From: Callaeas wilsoni
Taxonomy: Eukaryota > Chordata > Aves > Passeriformes > Callaeidae
DNA length: 64,000 nucleotides
Assembly: GCA_013398955.1 (NCBI GenBank)
Contig: VWPU01004148.1
Coordinates: 372,001 to 436,000 of the forward strand
Direction: 5' to 3'
Under the pieces are notes generated by a model. That model made no database searches and had not been told where the DNA came from. It saw only the letters and a program-made list of their open reading frames with translations. Positions within the stretch are counted from its first letter, which is position 1; each line of letters starts with the position of its first letter. Positions 48,930 through 62,413 of the stretch are shown in pieces. A program made the position numbers and the translations under genes.

Positions 48930-51900
48930 CACTAAGTACAGACATATGATTTATTGACCAAGGGAAAAGGAAAATTTGTCCACAAAAATAAGGAGAACTG
49001 TTGTGAGCAAAGCAGATTTCTTTCCCCTTGAAGTCGTTAGTGATTCTGTTTTATCATTGTTCATCAAAATTCAATGGTCTGGAATTGTGATAGATGCTGA
49101 ATTAATAGGGAAATATGAATAGCGTGTAAGAACATGCTCTTCTGCTACATGTCCAGGGAAAGGGTTACTTAATAAAATATACAAAAGAAAGACAGATGCA
49201 CTGTAATATATAAGATTAGTACTTCTGTCAATATTGTACTGATTTATTACAAGACTTGGACTATATTAGTGGTATGTGTCAAGTAGCATGTTTTATGACA
49301 TTGTCATTTTCTACTAAAATAAATACCTAGCAGACTCTGTGGTAAAAATCAGAATTTTTTTCCTCATATATTCAGGTTTAAATACCTTTATTTAGGAAGA
49401 TTAGGCTAATAAAAACCAAGTCATATTTACTAAATAGATTTCTAAATGTATTTAACATTTGTAGAATGCTGCGACATCTCTCTAAGTCATTCCAATAAAT
49501 CACAGTGAGTGCATCATTATCATTTTTTGTTATTTTTCCTGTTTAACCTTCAATTGCCTTTATCACAGAGTTCTGCACAAAACCAGAGGCTGATGATATG
49601 ACACCTTTTTGTTTGCTAACATTTTCTGGAAGAAATACTATCCTGAAAGTTAAAATTAGGGGCCCCAGTTTGTTAGCTGGAGTTTCATTTACGCCTCTGG
49701 AAGGGCATTGCCTGTGAGAATACCAAAGCTTCTTGGATGAATAAAAGGGTATAACTGGAATGGCCATGGCTACTAAGTCTTTTAAAGTGGTGGGGTTTTC
49801 TAAGGATCAGGAAATTATCCTTTTTCTCAAATGAGTACAGAATTCGTAAATCAGGGAGGCTGAAGGAACAAGTTAAGTTTCCTGATGTCATGCTATCAAC
49901 ACTAGATCATCTAACACCGTTACATACCTTTTCTTATTTTGTAAGACACACCAGGGAACAGACTGGGAGGTAGGAAATGTAGCCTTGGAGATTCCGTAAA
50001 GGAGAAAGAGATGGAACTCACACATCATGCCCATATGTTGCACCACCTGCTCTTTATGTAAAAAAGAAGTTGCACAAGAGCTGACATTTCTGGGAAATTA
50101 TCTTTTTTGATTTCTTAATAAATAATCAGCATAAGTGGAACATGCTGTGCCAAAGCAAGTATTTGCACTTCTCTTCTTCATATCTCTCATTTTTTCATGT
50201 ATCACTAGAAAACCTGAATATGAATTTGGTTCACTAAAGTTTGGCTTTTGTTGAGGTCTCAAATACACCAAAAGGCTCTGCAGCCATCAGTCTTGTCCCT
50301 TCTCTATGCTGTGCCATGGGTATTCCTGCATGATTTGTTCCCTTATCTTGCTGATTCTGACCTTGCTGATATGGCTTACTGGCTTTGACTTGGACCTGCT
50401 TTTTGTCACTGTGGATACACATGGGCACCACAGGGTTGTTTTTCAAGCTTGTCTCCTCTCATGAGTCCTGCCAGACTGCACCCTTGCTGGTGAGGACACC
50501 AGTTCCCCCTGCCTCGCTCTCACCAGTGGCTTTAGCTTACATTTTGCTTCATGAAACTGCCCAGCCCTCCTATTCACTGGCTTATGCTTGTTGTCATTTT
50601 GTTTAGGTTTATTTATTTACAATTATTATTCAGTAGAGAGCTGCTCAGCTGAAGCTAAAAGGTCAATTTATGGAGATTGAGTTCCTGTTATTCCCAATTC
50701 AGCAACTTAGCAAAAAACTCATTAGACGCTTAGTGAATAAAGTATTGCTCAGTGTGGTGTTGATCTGCATTAAGTCCCTTATTAAAATCAGCTTTAGGAA
50801 AGAATGGAAAAACTTGTTATTTTTCTACAGAAAACCAAAACTCAGAAACATTTGCATTGTTAAGACTTCTGGCAAAATCTCCAAAGTCTGTTAAAGGTGT
50901 AAAAATACACGAAGTGGGTGCAAAAACCCCCATCATAGGATAACTTTGGAATTAATATAAATGCTTTTTACTCTCAAAATACAAGTGTTCCATTTAAGAT
51001 AAGGTAGTTGAAGTTTACTATGCAATAGGCATGAGCTGCATCAAGTCTAATAGTTTACCCTAAATATTCTCAAAGAAGGAATAATCATGACAAATCAAAA
51101 CATTGGTTACTCAAAAGCAGTTGCCCTCCTATCAGTGGTGATAATGATGTGCAGGGGCTTCTCCAAGCATCAGTACAGAACAGTGCAATGACAAACTTCT
51201 CCTTTTAATAATATTTTTTTCCAGAGTTTGTTGTAAATAAATGTATTTACAAGGATTGTGATTTTAGGACTGAGCTTCAGGATAAAACAGGATTTTCAGC
51301 TCTTGCTTCTCTTTTATGCCAGCAGTTTGAAAAAGAAGCAGCTCAAAACCATTCTGACATATTGACACATCACTGAATGAGTATTCTGCTCACCTATGCT
51401 GTAAAGCTATCTAAAATATAAAAAACTTTTGATTTAAAAAGGAAGGAATTCTTTAAGGGTTAAATGCTTGTGAGTTGAACAGATCTTAAATACTTTTGGA
51501 CAAATAGGATGTCCACATGACCTGTTTCCATGAGGATGCACAAGACAAGCTAAATAATGATGCTTGTGGGACACTAACAACATAATGCTGCTGCTCAGGG
51601 AGTTCAGGCTGGCTAACATATGTTTCAAATCCAAAATATATTCCATGCAGACACAACAAGACTTAAAGTACCATGGTATTCCTGACCACAAGTAATTTGC
51701 TCAGCTCCTTTGCTAATGTGCCATTATAGCTCTGGCTGACATTTCACACTTTGTGCTGTGCATCACAAAGAAATGCATATTCAGGGTTCAGCACTGGGTG
51801 GTGTTGAAGAGCTAGCTAGTAGGAAAATATATTTGGGCAGCTCTTAAATTGACTAATATTCACCTTTTCTTGCAGCCGATGGAGCATGATTCGTTCTTCA

Positions 51901-54145
51901 AAATAATTCATCTGGTTCCCTAGATTTAATCAGGTACCTTGATTTAGTTTTCCTATTTGTGAAAACATACTGAGATGAAATCTTAAGTTGTACTTCTTTC
52001 TCTTATCTTTGGAGTTGCAAATATATTCCTGTAAATAAAACATCCTTTTCATATTACTTTATCACTGAAGAGTTTCTACAACCTGACCTTGTAAAATTTG
52101 AAATAAATATTTTTCCAAAGTATTGTATTTAATCTTAACCTGTGTTTGACATAAACTATAGAAAGATTATGCTATTTCTTTTTTTTCTTAATTAATTTTA
52201 CATAACACAAGTGCAAGTAAACATTACAGGAAAAAAAACCTATGTGTTACTGCACCGTCTCATCAAAGTGTTTTAACCACAGTAAAAGTACAGTTAACTT
52301 TCCAAATATCAAATATAGACACCAAGAAACAGTAAAATAACAAATAATCTATTAAACATATGTCATTTGAAATTACTCTACTTAGACTGATTTCACTAAA
52401 TAAATGGAAGTATTCTGCCTTAAAAGAAGGCAGCATTCAATAACAACATTTGTAGATATTTACTCACCACCTTCAGTCTGAAAAATTTTAGATTAGTCTG
52501 AAAATTGTATGCAGCTACACTTACAATTAACAGCTATTTATGTGTAAACAACAGAAATAAAAGAATACTTATCTGTCTCTACTAGGTTTCCAGGCCAGTA
52601 GCATTTTCTGTGTTTGTCTGAGGGTTAAATTATCTTCACCATCTTCTCTTAATTTTAATTTTATTTCTAAGGATAGGTGGTCCTTAGTGCATTGATCCCT
52701 AAAGTTTTGGAGTTTAATTTCCACTAGCTATTCAAAGCAAGATTTCTCAAAATATCTTAGTATTTTTATGACTTAAAAATCCATAACAAAAAGTATACAA
52801 AATCGGCCTCTGCATAGGCAGCAAGAAGCCAAATTTTCAGCTGCAACAAAGCTTCTTTAGCAGTCATCTGTGTCCGGGTATATCAAGTACCTTCTAGTCC
52901 CCAAGTGCATGGAATGTATTGAAAGGATTAAAAAGCTATCTGATACTTTCAAATATCTCACAACTTTAAGAAGTCTTTGTTTGTTAAAAGGAGAATTGGA
53001 GTGAATATTATCTAATCTAGTCACTTATCTCCAATTTAGATCTATATTATAATGACGACAACAATAAAATTACTGACTCCCACACTTGCTTTGCATTGCA
53101 GACACTAGTGCTAAAATAGTCAGCTTCACCAGGAGAGCTGAGACCTTGGCCCAAGGAAAAGACTTTTAACACACAACTGCCATAGAGCTGTGGGAAGCTG
53201 CAGCAGTAGCTCTCTATCCATGCATTCACATTAAGAGAAGCCCATGGATTGCATCAGTTATCAGAGTACTGCCAGACAGTGTTAAAAAAGATGCTAGTCA
53301 AGTAGGAAAAGTCCCAGAAGATTCAAAAGGAATATAATGAAAACAAAAGTGAGGAACACTTTAATAAGTAAATAAAGAAATAAACATCCTTGTCTTTCCA
53401 AACCACAAAACATACATGGCAAACCAAAAAAACAAGACTTCCAAAAATATTTTTATCTAACTGTGCACACTTATTCCATTTGATGTATTTAAAGTTGTTT
53501 AATTCTCTCCACCACCTAATAATATGCCTGTTAATATGCAAACTATAAACTACAGTACTTTGGGGTAATTAGTTAATCAATCAAAATAATTCTCATTTAT
53601 ACCCACACTCCTATAGTCTAGGGAGGTCATTTTAATATTCTGCAAATACCTTCAAGCAAACCCCAGGGACAAATCAAGTAAAAAGTTATGTAAGCAGCTA
53701 TTTTTCTATAGCCATGTGCAGTGCTTATACTCTGCTGGTAAATACCGTAGGTTGATTTTATTGAGCCTTTTGAGTATAATGAGCATAAATGTGACATATA
53801 CCACCGTATGGTTTCTACACATGGACAGGCTGCAATCAATGCTGCAACCTAGAATTTTCCTCTTACTCATGTGTTTATCCATGTCAAAAATAACTAATTT
53901 GCAAAAAGTATCTGTGTATATACATGTGTATGTGACTATAAGCATAACCACTTCCATGTTTAACTACTGGTTGTGCAGAATAAAGCCTGTATGACACATA
54001 TGATCAGTAGCAGAATGTAGAAGAAATATTTATGTGAAGAAAGTTGTAAAAATCCTGTGCTATAGTACTGTTATTTTTTCCTGGCCTTTAATGTTGACAA
54101 CTACCAGAAAATATAATACTCTTCTAACTGAACAATTTGATTAAA

Positions 54146-54250
54146 TTGCACCCCACTGTCATATATATACATATATATATAAATGACTATATATATAGTA
54201 TATATATCGCTCCCTACCATATATATTGCACCCTACTATCATATATATGG
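54146..54250 (+). repeat. (TA)n-rich tract with three imperfect repeat units
   Basis: Three units of the form (TTGCA)CCCTACTRTCATATATAT occur at 54,146-54,169, 54,208-54,226 (shortened) and 54,226-54,250. TATATA runs fill the gap. Confidence 0.85.
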
Positions 54251-55105
54251 CATGTTTAAGACAGCAGCCTAAATCCCTTAATTAACTCTTATGCTCTGAT
54301 TCCAGTCATTGCATCTGCTGAAAAACTTCCGAAGCTATAAGTAAATTTTTTAACAAAAATCACATGAAACTTGTAGCTGGAAAATTAAGGAACCTGTAGT
54401 ATTTGTGATGTAGGAGTGGATAACTCACAAAATAATTCTGCAGCATCAGGACTGGTTGTTTTATCAAGTCATACTGAGATAAATATGCATGCCCACTGAA
54501 GAGGTTTCTGTGTCTTTCACCTTATTTAGAGCATGGTTAAACAGCTACTGTAAGCAAGTGAGCACTTCTCTCCCCTTTGCCCGATAAAGGACACACTGAC
54601 ATTCGGTACAACAAAAATTGAGATAATTTCATTGCAAATTTCTCTTTCATAACACTCTAAGTACACAATCTTATTTTTTATCTCCTTGTGTATTACTTTT
54701 GCATACATTCTTCTTACAAAAATACCAAAAAATCACTTTGGACAAGAAAAAAATACCATATCTTAAAATGGTAGGCAACCAAACTCTCTTAGATTTTTGA
54801 ACCAAAGTTGTTTCAAAATATCCTTTTACACTTACCAGTTTTACTCAAACATATTACAATATAAACAGAACTACACAAGAGAAGTGTCATATGGTAAATT
54901 AGATTCTATTGCCTAAATGTTAATGCTTGCTTATGTTGTTGATAGGTCATTAAACTTTCACATGATACTGGTGAAATAAGTAGTAATTTGATTTTTAGCA
55001 GAGCAGTCGGTATGTGAAATCTTCTATATAATACCTTTTGGGCAAAAAATGTACAGAACAGTAAAAGCAGGGTAGTATAATTGCATATATATGGGCTTAG
55101 TAATT

Positions 55106-55138
55106 GTGTATCTATACGTATATATATATGCATACATA
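55106..55138 (+). repeat. TA-rich alternating tract
   Basis: ATCTATACGTATATATATATGCATACATAT: short alternating purine-pyrimidine run. Confidence 0.8.
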
Positions 55139-55608
55139 TCTGGGCTTAACAGTGATGACAATCAAACTGTATGTGGAGCACTTTCTTGTTGGGAATATTT
55201 GAAGATAGATAAAAGTAGATTTAATAAAATCAACTTTTTTGACTGTATATATTATTTAATAATGTGGCATGAGCAGAGTTTCCAACAAAGATACAGGTAG
55301 AAAATTTATGACCCTGAAGAATGCTCTGTTTAACTTTGTTGTTTCAAATACTTTATGTCAAATGCAAACTTAGAATTTTTTTCCCTTAAGACATGAAAAC
55401 ATTTGAGTCCTTTCAATGCTAATAGTAAAGAAATGTGCACCAAAACTACGTTGGGCATGTATTTGCAAAGTGTGAAGGTTGCTATTACCTGAAAAAAATA
55501 ATAAAAGGGTCTGTACTAAAATCCACCTTCAACATAACTCAGTTGGAGCTAATGAAGTTGTGCTGCATGGACCGTGTTGTTTTTCCATAAGGTATATTAA
55601 TATTAAAA

Positions 55609-56155
55609 TGCGCCGCCGGCACGCTGGCTGGGCTGAGATGGCAGCAGCTTGGTCCAGGCGTGTCCCACACAAAGGAAGGACGCCCCGGAGCACCTCGGTG
55701 CCTCGCTTGCCAGCCTCCCAGCCCGTGCGGTGGAGGACACGGAGCCTAGCGTGCCTGGGGCTTTTGGATAGCCCAGGCGCGGCCAGAAATGAAGTGAGCA
55801 GAGGTGGCTCTCGGCCGGTGATCCAAGGGTTTATTGCAGCAACACCCTCAAATGGTCCGGAAGCCGAAGAGAGCAAGGCACAGTAATCAGGGCTTTATAA
55901 GGATACAGGGAAGGGGGCGGGGTGACACCACAGGGACCCATAGGAAGAGGAGAAGGGTGGGACAGGTCAGGACACCTTCCCTTAGGGGACACAAGAGGTG
56001 TCTGTCAACTGTAGACAGAACCACCCCTCAGGAATCCTAGGAAACCAAAGGTAGAAGCCATCTTCACAGAATGGGGGTTTCACTCCTTGGTACCAGCCCA
56101 TCAAACCTCTGTTTCTGGGCTCTGTGGCCCCCCGGTTGGTTCCTTCACCACAACA
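55609..56155 (-). mobile_element. CpG-rich LTR, same family as 45,684, minus strand
   Basis: On the minus strand it begins TGTTGTGGTGAAGG at 56,155 and ends GCCGGCGGCGCA at 55,609 (547 bp, TG...CA). The AATAAACCC signal (plus coordinates 55,830-55,835) precedes a GC- and CpG-rich 220-base U5-like segment. Clearly homologous to the LTR at 45,684 throughout, with many substitutions and small gaps. No matching target duplication was found. Both strands are open for more than 110 codons across the CpG-rich half (55,479-55,886 plus, 55,529-55,876 minus); these are composition effects. No internal retroviral genes adjoin. Confidence 0.85.
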
Positions 56156-59100
56156 ATAAGGCTGTTGTAAAATTATACACCTGCTTCAAATATGAAAACC
56201 GGTGTCACCAGGGAAAGAAATGGAGACACAGTCACCACTGTCATATCTTTCCTGCCATCGGTGGAGAATTATGGTCATGTTTTTGTAAGATTACTTAAAA
56301 AAAATTAAAGAATAGATTTCAGAACAGTAGATTGTGGGTTGAGTGGCAGCCAGGACAAATCCAAGAGCAAGAATCATTGGGTATTCTCCTCTTTGAGCCA
56401 GCACTTCCTCCACCATTTGACTTTGCTTAATTTAAAGACAAAGATTTCACTGGCAATATGCTGCGTTTGGCCAGTTTTTTTCAAAGTCTCCATATAACAA
56501 AGATTTAAACCCACTTGATATATCTGCACATCCCACTCAGTTGCAATGTTTCATTCATTCACTGAGTAAACATGCATAGACTGAAGATTAATTTTTTTTC
56601 CAAAACACCTAAAATTAATACTAAGGGACAGTTTTAAAGGTAATTTAAGGGTGTAGTATTGGATAGTGCTTGTATCATACAAGACATGTATATACTGTCT
56701 GTTTAATTGTCACTACTAATTTAACCAAATCTACTTTTGGTCAATCAATTGCAATTGGTTTCTTATTGGTTTGTTTCCTATATATTGTACTTTTTACTTT
56801 TCACAACCTAGATATCACTGTTTGGATAAAGTAATAAAATCATATATCTATAACAATGTAGGTCTCTATCAGTGTCTTAGGTAACAAAAATATAAATCTT
56901 ATAGCTCACTTGCAGCATCAATTTGGCTTGATGGTTAAGTATGTCATGTGCAAATCTAAAATGGAATTTCAGGGTTGATAGATTTCTAACACTTGTTCAG
57001 GCAGAGTGATGTGCAAATGATTAACATTGGCAATAGTTTTGAGCAGCCTGTATTATAATTTCCCCAGCAAAGTTGGAGTAAAATGTAAACAGACAAAAAT
57101 ATAAATCTAGACTACCAACCTTCCACATCAACTAAAAATATCAGGTTTTTTTATCAAAAAGCTGATGAAATCTGATGCAATAACTGAAGCGTAAGCCAGT
57201 CAGTCTGCAGGGCACCTGGAGCATGGCCTCAAGGGGACACGTGCCAGCCACTCTCATAGCAGCACAACACTTGCAGCAAGGCCTTCAGTTCTGGGCATGG
57301 TCAAAAACACACCTCGAGATCACACACTTTCCTTTCTAAAGAGCTCTCTTCGCTGAAGAGTTAGTCTATTGCAGAAATTCCACCGACATCCCTTCTGCAG
57401 GAGGAAAAAATGAAGAACAAAATAATCTTCACTTGCCATTCACGGGAACCAAGGCTTCATGGCAGTTCAGGCTTAGAGATTGTTGTTTCCTGTGACAGTA
57501 GAAAACTACCAGGAAGAAGAAAAACCCTTGTACAAAGTATCAAGTTGATTTACTGCAAATCAACAGAGCAAATAGCAAAGAACTCATTTTCAACTATTTC
57601 AGGGGATCAATTTGCCTGCATCTAGTAACTGAAGATCACATATTATTTTTTTAATTTACTGATATGTACAAATAAATATGTCAGATTAATAAAGTATTTA
57701 GAGGGTATTAGAATAGAGTATCAGTCCAAGATAATATTCCCTGCAGCTTTTAGATACAGAAAAACAACTCTGCAAGGTAACCATATTAGCTCCCAGGAGA
57801 CTCCAGGGAAGCAAGGAAGGTATGACTACACACGACATGCGGTCTCTCATTTGCCTTTGTCTTGATTAATCCTGGCCCATAAAAGATAATAAAATAACAG
57901 TCTGTTATTAATTTTTTTTTTCATTAAAAATCTCAAAAGAATGAGAAAATTAGAAGAAACTTGAGAAGAATGGTCCTTTGTTTGTTATACCAATGTTCTC
58001 AAGGGTTGAAGATTGTTGGGGTATTGGAAACTGCGAGTCATCAGATATAAACTTCACCACAGTACTAATCAGCCAATTGAAAACTTGCTAAATATCTCAC
58101 TTTGATATATAACCATAAAGTTAAGTTTCTCTTTGGAAGAAGCAGACTTTCGTTTTATTCAGGAACAGGTATCGTTTAAATGTACCTGTACAAGAGCAGG
58201 GAATGCATAACATGTATTTCCATATCCTTTTAATGTATCAGTTCCTGGGAGAAGCTCATTTTTGTCTGTGATGATTTCCTTTTGCCAAGAGACAAAGTCC
58301 TTATCTAACAAGTCCCTTGCAGTTGCTGATTTTATTTTGGATAACTGTAGCAGTGCCACAAGCTTCAGAGATGTGTCTGACATCTACTGCCACCTTTGTA
58401 TTATGTATCTCTCTTATCCAGTTTCAGGCATTGTTACATCCCAAAGCTGAATGTGGCTGTGGTGTGACTTTTTACTTCTGTTACCAATTCATCTGCCTTC
58501 TCTTTTTTTCTTTTTGTCTTCAGATCTTTTAGCTCCCTATGAGCATGTAGCATCTATCTTTGTCACACAGGATTATTTACAAATGGGTCATTACACATCG
58601 GAACTCAGCACTTCCTCTCTTTTCAGGTCATTTTAAAAACGAACTCATTTCTCTTGGAATTATTATAAATACCCAGAACTGTAGAGCCTTAGATTATTTT
58701 TTATTCTGTTTCTCTTTTATAAATTTCCTTTTTTGGTGAAGTTTTGTTTTTGGGGGGTTCTTTGGTGGTTTTTTTTTCACTCAGAAAGGAAAAAAATTCT
58801 GAAGAAAATCCGTGCAGAAACCTTGTTCACTGAAACTCTTCTCGATCTTTTAAATGCATATTTTGAGACATCTACACTAAGCAGGGGTTGCTTCATTATT
58901 TTTCTAAAGGAGGACATAGAATTACAATAGCACACCAACTCTGTGTAAGGGGTCAATATTCACACACTTTGCACTGCATGTTGCACAGTAGGGAAGCACA
59001 CAATGTACCAATTAAGAAGGTACAAAAACCAAAAATAAAAGCAATCACTTTATTTTTTTTTCTTTATAATTGCCAGTATCAGGCTACACTGTGAGGGAAG

Positions 59101-62100
59101 TCCTACTGCTCAAGAAGAATATTTTTCATCCAAAGGAAAATCAAAGATAGTTCATTCAAATTTGCAAGTCACTGAGGAAAAAACAAAAAGGAAAGATAAG
59201 AACGATATATGTGATGATTCTGTGTGCAAAAGAGGAAAAGATGACCAAGTTGTTAAATCATTAATTTTTTCCTACACTAAGGAATACATTATGTCCAGAA
59301 ATGTTGACACATATTCCACCTCTCTGCATCTCACAATTCAAAACCCAAGATCATTAACAAATGGTGAGGCTCAATAACCTAAGACACTACAATGTTTAAT
59401 GGGAGAAGATTTGAGATTCTGCAAAGTTGCATATGAGCTTCAGTTTTAAAACCACAGGCTTTTCATATTTAAAAGAAATGTAATAAAATGCATATATTTT
59501 CATATTTAAAATGTACAAGGAAGAAAGTAGAGGAATAATAAGAACTTTTCCCTGCTGTTTTATGAAAAAAAAAAATTGTTTAGTGCAAACTTCAAGTGTA
59601 CAGACAGAGGGAGCCCATGCTTTAAACACAGAATCCTTACAGAACTTCATTAATTTGTAGATTTTATACTATATAATACAAAAAAAAAGCCACAAAGACA
59701 CAATATATAGCTTTTCTAATCAGTCAACAGCTAAAAAGAATGTAGTTCATGTAAGAAGCATGATTTCTGAATCTCACACAATTCTAAATTGCATGCCCAC
59801 TCAAATCTATTCTAATGGTTTTATGTCTGCCTGGATGGTAATAGTCACGACATCTCCTGTTTACAGCCTGACCTCTGAATCACTGATTTCTTACCCTGAC
59901 TTCTTTGGTCTCATCCTGGCTATCTGGTACCATTTCAAACATTTTTTCAAATAATGTCTTTTATGATTTGGGAAGTGTTTACTGTGTAGCACTTTATCTG
60001 CTTCTACTTTGAATTATCATTCTGAACTAATTTCTTCATGTCTATTTTTTTTTTCTGGTGGTCTGTAAATATATTGCTGCACTAATTCAGGCTTTTCTTG
60101 AGCTGTTATTTAAATCACAGGCTAAGAAGAGACAGTCTTTTGATGCTTAGCTTTTTCTCTCTAATCTCTAGGGTTTTTTCTGTCTAATCTCCATGTAGAA
60201 AACATCTTTATTACTTATTCATTTCTTTATTTTTGCACATAAAACATTACAAGAAGTGTATGGATAGAGTTCCATTCCTCCATGCAAGAGGCATGCCTCC
60301 TGTCAAGAGGCACATTTGCTTTCTTTTTTTTCGTTTTTCTTTTTTTTCTCCTTTTTTTTCTCTTTTTTTTTTCTGATGTAGAACCATTCAAGATTCAGTC
60401 ACAGTAAACAATCATCTCTTTGTCCTCCTTCTTGAGAGCCCCAATGTGATTTCATTACCAGTCTCCAGAATTCATTCCACAAACCAGTTATCTACAAGAG
60501 CAAAATTGTTACCAGACTGTAAGCAAAATAATATTTTACCTTCATTTTTAATATGAAAAAAATGAAGATTAAAAAAAATATTATTACTTAATTTGCATCA
60601 CGTAAACTGAGGTGCTTGTCTTGCTTGTGTATGGGTATTCAGGGACCATTTTGAATTGCCTTGACAAAATTAATTGTAAACTTAATTGATAGCTGGCGGA
60701 GTTTTAACATTATTAGGGCTGCATATTGTTTGTTTGAATGCATTTATATAAAGAACATAGATTTCTTCTGACCTTATGAATAAACCATTTGTTTAGCAAA
60801 TATTACCATGACCATTATGAAAATGTTTATACCCATAAACAGATACATTCTCAAGCTGTGAAGGCTATATTATATAGATTATTTGGTGATGTTAAACCTT
60901 AGCTTCTACACTCAGTGTATTAGTAACAGACAGATATTTTTGGGAGGAATCTATGAATCCATACAATATTTGATATTTTGATTTTTTGTTTCATTCTAAA
61001 AGAGATAACTTGGCAGAAATCACAGTGTAAATATTTTTTATAAAGTCAAAATATTTGTTTATCAATGCAATATGGATATAAATTATTAAAATAAGACAGT
61101 ATAAATAAAAAATATTTTTATTAAAATTACTTTTTTCTTTAAAAATTCATGATTTTAATTAAAAAAAAATGTGGCCACGTTTCTTTAAAAACTGTTAACT
61201 CACTGAATGTTTCTTTTACCATCAAAACATATTCCTAAAAACTCAGCCACATTTTTGTTTAGCTAAACCAAAATCACTCTGTTTTTATATAGTCATTTCA
61301 ACATGATACTCTCTTATTTAAGAAACAAAATATTTCCAAGGGATGGAGAGTGAATTTCATCCCAATATGTAATGATCTTTTTATCCTGGGCAAAACTCAG
61401 CATAGCCGTTTTATTGGTATAATATTTCTGGGGCAGAAATTCAATAACAGGAGAACCAAGTTATACGGCTATGAAAGCTGTCTGTCTGGAGACATGCTAT
61501 TAAACAACACTTGAGCTTTCTGTTTACTTTGGTGGTATTTATAGTTATGGCTAAGCATTTCCAGCTTATACTTGCTAAATATTTCTAAAATGCAGTTGCT
61601 GTAATAGACAGCACAAATCATCATAGCTTCAGGGGTATTGTTTTTCTAAGAAATAAAAAGCAGAGGTAACAGAGAACTTTTGTGGCTGTTCACTTTGCTT
61701 CTACACCTTATTCTTCAGTGTCCTGTTGCTTTATAAATAATGCATTGATATTACTTTTTATAAAGGTGTATGTATTCCCCATCATTATAGTACCTGAACA
61801 TCCCATACATGAAGGCTTTTATGCTCATAGATCTCCTTGACATGGAAAGTAAACACAATGCTGCCATAGAGCTGAGGGCATCTACTTTGCAGTGAGGAAT
61901 CTACTCTGTTTTTTTCCTAAAAGCAGTGCTACAGCTAATCTCGAAACTATCCTGTGCAAGTTCCTATATTGCAAGTGCACAAATTAATTTGAGGACTGGT
62001 TAAAATGTCTTTCAGGCCATGCAAGAATCTATATGTTCATGTAGGCGACAGGGCAGGGCAGGGAAGGCAGGTGACAAAAGTCTTTAAGAGGACATTACCA

Positions 62101-62413
62101 TTCTGGTCATTCAGAGAGACATGGATATAACCTAGCAGATCTTTTGATGGTCAAGGACCACCAGGAAGGGGTCAGAGAAGACCAGGGAAATAATTTCAGA
62201 CCTCACTAATGCAGGCTGTCAGTTTTACTTAAGCTACTGGACAGTACTGTATTTTCATCAAGATAATTAAAATAATAGGAATATTTGTATATAAACAGAC
62301 AAAGAACCACAATCCAATGCTTAAAGCACTATTGCTATGAAAAAATTATCCAGATCAATCCATCAGGCCCCTCCCACCTCTAAAATGACAAAGTTAAAAC
62401 CATTGGCTACAAA
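56156..62413. other. Unique AT-rich DNA, no gene seen
   Basis: No gene. A moderately GC-rich unclassified patch lies at about 57,190-57,400, a polypyrimidine tract at 60,317-60,373, and a homeodomain-word-rich stretch at about 60,590-60,770. T-rich frames near 58.3-58.6 kb are not supported as genes. Confidence 0.5.
60317..60373 (+). repeat. T-rich polypyrimidine tract
   Basis: About 57 bases of T runs broken by single C (and one G). Confidence 0.92.

Larger units (their letters stand above)
47248..55608. other. Long unique AT-rich stretch, no gene seen
   Basis: No retroviral or cellular gene. Holds a double hairpin (48,876-48,929), a moderately GC-rich unclassified block at about 50,250-50,560, and TA-rich repeats near 54.2 and 55.1 kb. 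Frames of 60-92 codons on both strands are unremarkable. Confidence 0.5.

Noticed and set aside
46265..55608. Internal region of a provirus between two same-family LTRs
   Set aside because: No gag, pol or env similarity seen on the minus strand, another LTR lies inside, and the two LTRs are strongly diverged.
55479..55886. 135-codon plus-strand and 115-codon minus-strand frames
   Set aside because: They overlap the CpG-rich half of a retroviral LTR where stop codons are rare in all frames. No domain is visible.
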